Shown here: piece by piece, positions 1 through 5,250 of the stretch
Layout of the letters: each line of letters opens with the position of its first letter
How positions within the stretch are numbered: the stretch's first letter is position 1
Source of the DNA: Rhodospirillales bacterium
GTDB lineage: Bacteria > Pseudomonadota > Alphaproteobacteria > Acetobacterales > Acetobacteraceae
Direction of reading: 5' to 3'
DNA length: 11,703 nucleotides
Assembly: GCA_028866335.1 (NCBI GenBank)
Contig: JAGWIL010000034.1
Location: 1-11,703 of the forward strand
Translations under genes and position numbers: made by a program
The notes under the pieces: model-generated
What the model saw: the letters and a program-made list of their open reading frames with translations, nothing else
What the model was told of the DNA's origin: nothing
The model's database searches: none

Positions 1-276
1 GAAAACGCCGCCTGCGTGGTGACGGATACCTGGCTTTCAATGTCCGACTCCGAGGACCAGGCCGCCGCCCGCGCTTCTGCCTTCGCACCCTATCAAGTAA
101 CCGCCGAACTGATGGGCAAGGCTGCTAAAGGGGCGATTTTTCAACACTGCCTGCCAGCGCATCGCGGCGAGGAGGTGGCGGCGGAGGTGATCGACGGCCC
201 GGCCTCCGTGGTGTTCGATGAGGCGGAAAACCGGCTGCACGCGCAAAAGGCGATCCTCGCCTGGGCGATGGAGTAG
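1..276 (+). CDS. argF: Ornithine carbamoyltransferase, C-terminal fragment (5' end outside window)
   Basis: This enzyme transfers the carbamoyl group of carbamoyl phosphate to ornithine to make citrulline, in the cytoplasmic arginine pathway. Only the last 91 residues are present, open at the left edge; the whole protein is usually a little over 300 residues. The fragment carries the ornithine-binding region with Asp-9 and the Ser-Met pair at 13-14 (TDTWLSM). It also has the catalytic HCLP motif at 49-52, with the essential Cys-50, followed by AHRGEEV. The C-terminal block [16 protein letters not shown] at 69-84 is diagnostic. HCLP with this C-terminal block separates it from aspartate carbamoyltransferase. 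It could equally be a catabolic ArcB-type enzyme, which sequence alone does not exclude; anabolic ArgF is the default reading. It is followed after 58 bp by a reductase gene on the same strand. Confidence 0.93.
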   Translation, partial: ENAACVVTDTWLSMSDSEDQAAARASAFAPYQVTAELMGKAAKGAIFQHCLPAHRGEEVAAEVIDGPASVVFDEAENRLHAQKAILAWAME

Positions 277-296
277 GTTAACCCGCATCGCGCCCC

Positions 297-316
297 ATAT
301 CGTTCGATATCATCGA
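297..316. repeat. Two overlapping short inverted repeats upstream of the aldo/keto reductase gene
   Basis: ATATCG-TT-CGATAT at 297-310 is a perfect 6-bp inverted repeat. It overlaps a second one, TCGAT-ATC-ATCGA at 304-316. The two share the CGAT bases, so only one could fold at a time in RNA. They sit between the argF stop (276) and the AAGGA ribosome binding site (321-325) of the reductase gene. An operator is as possible as an RNA hairpin; the elements are short and could be chance. Confidence 0.3.
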
Positions 317-334
317 CAATAAGGAACCGATTTC

Positions 335-1360
335 ATGCAATATCGTCATCTCGGCCCGACAGGCCTGAATGTTTCACGCCTGTGCCTTGGCTGCATGAGC
401 TTCGGCGAGGCAACGCGGGGTGCCCATGAATGGACGCTGGATGAAGCGGCAAGCCGCGTCATCATTCGCCAGGCGCTGGAAGCGGGCATCAATTTCTTCG
501 ACACCGCCAACGCCTATTCGGACGGCACCTCCGAGGAGATTACCGGCCGGGCGCTGCGCGATTTTGCCAACAGAGACGAAATCGTTCTGGCTTCAAAAGC
601 CTTCATGCCCTGGCGCAACGCCCCCAATACCGGCGGGCTTTCGCGCAAGGCGTTGTTCGCGGCGGTGGATGACAGCCTGGCGCGGCTGGGGATGGATTAT
701 ATCGACCTCTACCAGATCCACCGTTGGGACGAAGCCACGCCGATCGAAGAAACCATGGAGGCGCTGCACGACATCGTAAAATCCGGCCGGGTGCGGTATA
801 TCGGTGCATCGTCAATGTCCGCCTGGCAATTTTCCAAAGCGCAATACACCGCGCAGATGCATGGCTGGACGAAATTCATCTCCATGCAGAACCAGGTGAA
901 TCTGATCTACCGCGAGGAAGAACGTGAGATGCTGCCGCTCTGCGCGGATATGGGCGTGGGGGTGATACCCTGGAGCCCGCTCGCCCGCGGCAAGCTCACC
1001 CGCGACTGGGCAGAGACCACCGCGCGCTCAGAAACCGATGCGTTTCAGAAAATTCTCTACACCGATACGGCAGCGCAGGACCGCAAAGTGGTGGAGGCAG
1101 TCGCCACGGTTGCCGCCGCCAAGGGCATCAACCGGGCGCATGTTGCCATGGCCTGGCTGCTGCAAAAACCGGAAATCACCGCGCCGATTATCGGCGCGAC
1201 CAAGCCAGCGCACCTCACCGATGCGCTGGGCGCGCTGGATGTGACGCTTTCGCCTGAGGACATCGCGGCACTTGAGGCACCTTATCTGCCGCACGAAGTG
1301 GCGGGGATACAAACACCCGGCACGGCCAAGCCCCCCAAGCTCAGCCTGCGCCGGGCGTAG
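335..1360 (+). CDS. YajO-like NADPH-dependent aldo/keto reductase
   Basis: A 341-residue cytosolic aldo/keto reductase with a TIM-barrel fold expected to bind NADPH. The catalytic tetrad is complete: Asp-56 and Tyr-61 in FFDTANAYSDG, Lys-88 in LASKAF, and His-129 in YQIHRWD. The N-terminus (LNVSRLCLGCMSFGE, about residues 11-25), IGASSMSAWQF (156-166), and the block NLIYREEEREMLPLC (189-203) followed by IPWSPLARGKLTR closely match what I recall of E. coli YajO. That protein has been linked to 1-deoxyxylulose 5-phosphate formation for thiamine synthesis. Whether this protein shares that activity is inference; general carbonyl reduction is equally possible. The ATG start is supported by AAGGA at 321-325, nine bases upstream. 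It lies 58 bp after argF and may be read with it. It ends 2 bp from the convergent stop codon of malate synthase. Confidence 0.92.
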   Translation: MQYRHLGPTGLNVSRLCLGCMSFGEATRGAHEWTLDEAASRVIIRQALEAGINFFDTANAYSDGTSEEITGRALRDFANRDEIVLASKAFMPWRNAPNTGGLSRKALFAAVDDSLARLGMDYIDLYQIHRWDEATPIEETMEALHDIVKSGRVRYIGASSMSAWQFSKAQYTAQMHGWTKFISMQNQVNLIYREEEREMLPLCADMGVGVIPWSPLARGKLTRDWAETTARSETDAFQKILYTDTAAQDRKVVEAVATVAAAKGINRAHVAMAWLLQKPEITAPIIGATKPAHLTDALGALDVTLSPEDIAALEAPYLPHEVAGIQTPGTAKPPKLSLRRA

Positions 1361-1370
1361 ATTCAGGCTG
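1342..1370. terminator. Possible shared bidirectional hairpin over the two convergent stop codons
   Basis: CAGCCTG at 1342-1348 pairs with CAGGCTG at 1364-1370, with a 15-nt loop. The structure covers the TAG of the reductase gene and the TGA of malate synthase. Neither side has a good run of T (only CTTT on the + strand), so it is a weak candidate. The 2-bp spacer leaves no room for separate terminators. Confidence 0.28.
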
Positions 1371-3516
1371 CTTTGGCCTCACGGCGGCGGCGGGTGAGAA
1401 TGAACTCGGTGTAGCCGTTGGGCTGTTTCACCCCCTCGAACACCAACTCCACCGCCGCCTTGAAGGCCGGGCCGTTATAGGCGGGCGCCATCGGCCTGTA
1501 GGCGGGGTCGTTCGCATTCTGCCTGTCCACCACCTGGGCCATGCGTTGCAGCGTTGCCATCACCTGCTCCCGGCTCACAATGCCGTGATGCAGCCAGTTG
1601 GCGATATGCTGCGAGGAGATGCGCAACGTCGCGCGGTCTTCCATCAACCCGACATCGTGAATATCCGGCACTTTCGAGCAGCCAACCCCCTGGTCCACCC
1701 AGCGCACCACATAACCCAGCAGGCCTTGGCAATTATTGTCCAGCTCCTGCTGAATCTCCTCGGGGCTCCAATTCACGCCCTCAGCCAGCGGCACGGTGAG
1801 AAGATCTGAGAGCCTGGCGGGCGCACGGCTTTTCAGCACATCCTGCCGGGCGAACACATCCACCGTGTGATAATGCAGCGCGTGCAGCGTGGCGGCTGTG
1901 GGGCTGGGCACCCAGGCGGTGTTGGCACCTGCTTTAAGGTGAACAATTTTCTGCTCCAGCATCGCCGCCATCTGGTCGGGTGCGGTCCACATGCCCTTGC
2001 CGATCTGCGCCTTGCCTTGCAACCCGCATTCCAGCCCAAAATCCACATTCCGGTCTTCGTAGGATTTAATCCAGGGCTGGGCTTTGATGTCGCTTTTGCG
2101 CAGGAAAATTCCAGCTTCCATGGAGGTGTGAATCTCGTCTCCGGTGCGATCCAGAAAGCCGGTGTTGATGAACACCACACGGCTTTTGGCGGCATGGATG
2201 CAGGCTTTCAGGTTCACGCTGGTCCGGCGTTCCTCATCCATGATGCCCATTTTCAAGGTATTTTCTGGAAGGTTGAGCAATGCCTCCACCGCGCCGAACA
2301 AGGCCGTGGCCTGCGCCACCTCTTCAGGCCCATGCAGCTTGGGTTTGACGATATAAACCGACCCCTTGCGGGAATTGCGCCGCGCCGGGAGGTCATGCTT
2401 GGCGATCAGCGCGGTGAGTACAGCGTCAATCACTGTTTCCGGTACCTCTGCGCCATCCTGGGTGATGATGTCTGTCATCATGTGGTTGCCAACATTGCGA
2501 AAAAGCAACAAAGAACGGCCGGGCAGGCTAAATGTCGAGCCGTCCGGTGCCGTATATTCACGGTCAGGGTTTAATTTGCGTTCGAAATTTTTGCCGTTTT
2601 TCTCCACCATGGCGCAAAGCGTGCCCTGCATCAGCCCCAGCCAGTTGCGGTAGATTAAAACTTTGTCCTGCGCATCCACGGCGGTCACGGAATCTTCAGC
2701 GTCTATAATGGTCGTCACCGCCGCTTCGAGGATGATGTCGGCGATATGGGCGGTGTCGTTCTTGCCGGTGGGATGCGCGGGGTCGATGACGATCTCGGCG
2801 TGCATATTATGGTTTTTCAACAGCACGGCACTGGGGTTGGCGGCGGCACCTTTATAACCTGCAAACTGCGCGGGGTTTTTCAACATTGCATCGCCTGAAG
2901 GCATCAGCACCACCAGCCTGCCATTCTGCACTGTGTAATCCAGCGCATCGGCGTGGCTGGCGTCTTCCAGCGGAAAATTCGCGTCCAGAAAGGCGCGGGC
3001 GCGGGCAATCACCAGGTCCGCCCGTACTGGGTTGAACGTGTCGCCGCGCGCCGCACCATCGGTCTCCGGCAGCGCATCCGTACCATAAAGCGCATCATAA
3101 AGGCTGCCCCACCGGGCATTGGCGGCGTTCAGCGCGTAGCGGGCATTGGAAACCGGCACCACGAGCTGCGGGCCAGGAATAAGGGCGATCTCGTCATCCA
3201 CATTGGCGGTATCAATCGCGAATGCGGGCGGCTCTGGCAGAAGATAGCCGATTTCATGCTGAAAGGCTTCATAAGCCGTCTGGTCGTGCGGCTTGCCCTT
3301 TTGGGCTTTGTACCAGCTATCCATCTGCTGCTGAAGCTCATCCCGCCTGGCCAGCAGGGCGGCATTTGTGGCGGTGAACTGCTTCAGCAGGGCGGCAAAG
3401 CCTTCCCAGAACGCCGCTTCCTCTAGCCCGGTGCCCGGCAGGGCCTCATTGTTAACGAAATCATAAAAAATGGCGGCGACCGATAGGCCGACCGCGAACC
3501 TCCTGGGTTCAGGCAT
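1363..3516 (-). CDS. glcB: Malate synthase G
   Basis: This enzyme condenses glyoxylate with acetyl-CoA to give malate and CoA, in the glyoxylate cycle or during glycolate use. It is cytosolic and monomeric in the G family. The 717 residues fit the family length (E. coli GlcB is 723). By alignment from memory, the catalytic and Mg2+ residues are Arg-340 (LLLFRNVG), Glu-428 ([10 protein letters not shown]), Asp-456 ([10 protein letters not shown]) and the base Asp-627 ([11 protein letters not shown]). Cys-613 in GCSKVPD is also kept. The conserved blocks [30 protein letters not shown] and [19 protein letters not shown] are all present. I chose ATG at 3516 over an in-frame TTG at 3522 because GAGGAG (3523-3528) lies exactly 6 nt before the ATG and would abut the TTG. 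The gene follows the glycosyltransferase after 77 bp on the same strand. No isocitrate lyase or glycolate oxidase gene is in view. Confidence 0.97.
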   Translation of the reverse strand: MPEPRRFAVGLSVAAIFYDFVNNEALPGTGLEEAAFWEGFAALLKQFTATNAALLARRDELQQQMDSWYKAQKGKPHDQTAYEAFQHEIGYLLPEPPAFAIDTANVDDEIALIPGPQLVVPVSNARYALNAANARWGSLYDALYGTDALPETDGAARGDTFNPVRADLVIARARAFLDANFPLEDASHADALDYTVQNGRLVVLMPSGDAMLKNPAQFAGYKGAAANPSAVLLKNHNMHAEIVIDPAHPTGKNDTAHIADIILEAAVTTIIDAEDSVTAVDAQDKVLIYRNWLGLMQGTLCAMVEKNGKNFERKLNPDREYTAPDGSTFSLPGRSLLLFRNVGNHMMTDIITQDGAEVPETVIDAVLTALIAKHDLPARRNSRKGSVYIVKPKLHGPEEVAQATALFGAVEALLNLPENTLKMGIMDEERRTSVNLKACIHAAKSRVVFINTGFLDRTGDEIHTSMEAGIFLRKSDIKAQPWIKSYEDRNVDFGLECGLQGKAQIGKGMWTAPDQMAAMLEQKIVHLKAGANTAWVPSPTAATLHALHYHTVDVFARQDVLKSRAPARLSDLLTVPLAEGVNWSPEEIQQELDNNCQGLLGYVVRWVDQGVGCSKVPDIHDVGLMEDRATLRISSQHIANWLHHGIVSREQVMATLQRMAQVVDRQNANDPAYRPMAPAYNGPAFKAAVELVFEGVKQPNGYTEFILTRRRREAKAA

Positions 3517-3522
3517 GAACAA

Positions 3523-3528
3523 CTCCTC
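3523..3528 (-). promoter_or_regulatory. Ribosome binding site of glcB
   Basis: GAGGAG on the minus strand, 6 nt before the ATG at 3516. It decides the start: a longer reading from TTG at 3522 would leave no spacing. Confidence 0.75.
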
Positions 3529-3553
3529 AGCGTCTCATACCCTTCCCGAAGCT

Positions 3554-3584
3554 ATTTTTGCTGCAAATGCGAAGAAATGCAAGC
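3554..3584 (-). promoter_or_regulatory. Candidate glcB promoter and operator region
   Basis: On the minus strand, TTGCAT (3582-3577) and AAAAAT (3559-3554) are separated by 17 bp, matching the sigma70 consensus at 3 of 6 and 4 of 6 positions. The inverted repeat TTTGC-T-GCAAA at 3557-3567 overlaps the -10 box. The hexamer AAATGC occurs twice, at 3565-3570 and 3575-3580, exactly 10 bp apart on the + strand. Such an arrangement fits a regulator binding across one helical turn. That glcB has its own promoter is inference, since it could also be read through from the glycosyltransferase gene. Confidence 0.3.
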
Positions 3585-3593
3585 GATTTGAAA

Positions 3594-4790
3594 TCAGCTA
3601 GATATAACCGGAAAACCCGGGATTTCGGCGCTCATATGCACACGGGCGGGGTGGCCATGCTTGGCCACCAGCTCCTCCCAGGAAATGGTGACGACATGAT
3701 AAGGCCGACCGCCATCGCCCGGCGTCAGCAGGGCAATCTCCCCGCCGCGCGGGGCCGGGGCAAAATTTTCCAGCACCAGCCGCCCCTCGGCGATGGGCGC
3801 GGCAAAACGTTCGGTGAGGGCATAGTAAACCGGAGCTTCCGGCTCGACGACGATCACCCGCGCCGCCTCTGCCAAGGCATCACGCACGGCCTCAATCGTT
3901 GCATTTAGTACAAAGAGCCAAGTTTCCGGCGCGGCCCACAACCCGTTGGCGAGCTGGTAATCCTCCAGCGCGGGATACTGATTGGCCTGGCGCAGCCGCG
4001 CCGCCTCGGCTGGTGGCGCAGCGCGGACCATCTCCGCCATAAAGCTGGCCATCTCTTCATCGTCCCGCCAAGCCTGCCGATAAACCGGTTCGCGTCCGAT
4101 TTCGAGCAGAAGGCGCCAATTCGCCGCCAGCTCCTCCTGCGTGCCGCTTGATAGTGTCGGCACACTGTCCAACCCGCCTTCGACCGAAAAGAACAACACT
4201 TGACCGTGCTCAGGCGTACCCAGCCTGATGCCACCAAACCCGGCTCGGATTGCCCGGTAGGAAAAATCCGAATGTTCATGGCCATAGCGGCCAAAGCGCA
4301 AGTCCAGGTAGCCGATCTGCGTCAGTGCATGGCGGGAAAATGCAAAAGCCCAGCCGGCAATGATGGTGGTCAGGCCAGGATCCTCGGGTGTGCCCTTGCC
4401 CCCGACGATGGCGGCGGGATGGTGCGGATGCGACAGATTGACATGCCCATGACGCCAGGCAGCCTCAACCCAGGCCACCTCCCAACCCTGCTGGCGCGGT
4501 AGAACATCGTCGTCAATCAGCAGCACCACATCACACCGGGCGATGTTCAGAAGGTAAAAGATGCCCCGATTTTTGTTCCAGGCGATGCCGCGATTATCAC
4601 CGCCCAGAACAGTCTCACCAGCCGCGCCCAAAGCCTCGATCGTCCCGTCGGTTGAGCCATCATCGCAGACGACCAGCACGAAGGGGGAGATTGTCATGGC
4701 CCTGATCGCGGCAATCTGGGCCAGGATGACCTCGCGGCGATTATAGGTGGTGATGGCGATGCCAAGGCGAGGCGAGGCGGAGAGACTCAT
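3594..4790 (-). CDS. Family 2-like (GT-A) glycosyltransferase with uncharacterised C-terminal region
   Basis: A 398-residue protein with no signal peptide or membrane helix that I can see, so probably cytosolic or peripheral. Residues 9-200 form a GT-A nucleotide-sugar transferase domain. The N-terminal strand is LGIAITTYNRRE (9-20), followed by DDGSTDG (43-49). A DxD-type metal site LLIDDDVLP has Asp-93 to Asp-95. A likely acceptor/catalytic segment is GHEHSDFSYRAIRAGF, with Glu-172 and Asp-175. Sugar donor and acceptor cannot be told. Residues 210-290 look helical. Residues 291-398 include a strand-like VIVVEPEAPVYYAL (312-325), recalling half of a Rossmann fold, and have no family I can name. 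ATG at 4790 is preferred to an upstream TTG at 4850 because AGAGGAAG lies just before it and the TITase-like domain starts at once. No other envelope genes are nearby. Confidence 0.82.
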   Translation of the reverse strand: MSLSASPRLGIAITTYNRREVILAQIAAIRAMTISPFVLVVCDDGSTDGTIEALGAAGETVLGGDNRGIAWNKNRGIFYLLNIARCDVVLLIDDDVLPRQQGWEVAWVEAAWRHGHVNLSHPHHPAAIVGGKGTPEDPGLTTIIAGWAFAFSRHALTQIGYLDLRFGRYGHEHSDFSYRAIRAGFGGIRLGTPEHGQVLFFSVEGGLDSVPTLSSGTQEELAANWRLLLEIGREPVYRQAWRDDEEMASFMAEMVRAAPPAEAARLRQANQYPALEDYQLANGLWAAPETWLFVLNATIEAVRDALAEAARVIVVEPEAPVYYALTERFAAPIAEGRLVLENFAPAPRGGEIALLTPGDGGRPYHVVTISWEELVAKHGHPARVHMSAEIPGFPVISS

Positions 4791-4794
4791 GACG

Positions 4795-4835
4795 CTTCCT
4801 CTCCCGGCCAGTCCGGTTTTATGGAGACTGCCGGG
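4795..4835 (-). promoter_or_regulatory. Ribosome binding site of the glycosyltransferase gene with an adjoining 5'-UTR hairpin
   Basis: On the minus strand, AGAGGAAG (4802-4795) precedes the ATG at 4790, with the AGGA core 6 nt away. Immediately 5' of it is a hairpin. The 4835-4826 arm CCCGGCAGTC pairs with GACTGGCCGGG at 4813-4803, giving 10 bp with one bulged base and a 12-nt loop. The stem ends at the base next to the ribosome binding site. The ribosome binding site supports the start; a regulatory role for the hairpin is inference. Confidence 0.45.
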
Positions 4836-4922
4836 CAGGAAGGACGCCAAGCCGGGTAACGATTTTTGCAGGTCATTTTTATCCGCGCCGTAAGCAGAGG
4901 GTTACGACAATGTTTTGGCCGG

Positions 4923-4965
4923 AAACCGGGCCTGCCCACAACCCCCTTGCAGGGCCGGGTTTTTT
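4923..4965 (+). terminator. Terminator-like hairpin upstream of rne (attenuator or small-RNA end)
   Basis: The left arm AAACCGGGCCTGC (4923-4935) pairs with GCAGGGCCGGGTTT (4949-4962): 12 base pairs, one bulge and one mismatch, with a 13-nt loop. It runs into six T at 4960-4965. The T tract is on the + strand side, so it would stop transcription heading toward rne. No + strand gene lies upstream; the neighbour there is read on the minus strand. It would therefore end a small RNA or a premature rne leader transcript. Confidence 0.55.
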
Positions 4966-5223
4966 GGGTCATCTACGGTTGCAGGATGCGCGCGGTGCCG
5001 CACCCGGCCTTGACCAGCCGGCGGCCCGCGATGTGTCCAAAGACACAAAAAATATCACCTGGTCAGCACCCCAACGCTGGCAAGTTCATGGACCCGATGA
5101 CCGCATTGCCTTTTGAAATCACTCAGTCTTTCAAGGCCAAAGCCCGGTTCGGCTCCGCTTCCCCTTTCCTTTATCCTTTTCACGCGCCCGTGATGCGGGG
5201 CCGCCCAGACTGGGCCACCCTGC

Positions 5224-5239
5224 CCGGCGCGCGCCGGAG
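5224..5239 (+). promoter_or_regulatory. Palindrome overlapping the rne Shine-Dalgarno sequence
   Basis: CCGGCGCGCGCCGG at 5224-5237 is a perfect 14-bp palindrome. As RNA it could fold as CCGGC/GCCGG with a GCGC loop. The last two G are the first bases of GGAG (5236-5239), the only ribosome binding site candidate for rne, 11 nt before the ATG at 5251. Folding would hide part of the site. Confidence 0.4.
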
Positions 5240-5250
5240 TAATATTGTTA

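Larger units (their letters stand above)
4791..5250. other. 460-bp divergent intergenic region: glycosyltransferase 5' region and rne leader
   Basis: No credible protein gene lies here. It contains, left to right: the hairpin next to the glycosyltransferase ribosome binding site (4803-4835); a + strand terminator-like hairpin (4923-4965); a small hairpin TGTGTC-CAAA-GACACA (5032-5047); a hairpin TTGAAA/TTTCAA (5113-5118 with 5129-5134); GCCC-AGACT-GGGC (5203-5215); and a palindrome on the rne ribosome binding site (5224-5237). I found no strong sigma70 promoter for either gene; TTGACC at 5010-5015 and TTGCAG at 4866-4871 are -35-like, without a convincing -10. Long structured leaders are known for rne in enterobacteria, where they serve RNase E autoregulation. 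A similar role here is inference. Confidence 0.55.

Noticed and set aside
1867..2574. 235-codon open frame on the + strand
   Set aside because: It lies wholly inside malate synthase G on the opposite strand, whose homology is unambiguous. Long antisense frames are common in GC-rich genes.
5010..5038. TTGACC as -35 of an rne promoter
   Set aside because: The base positions 17 bp downstream (GTGTCC) do not resemble a -10 box, so I did not call a promoter.
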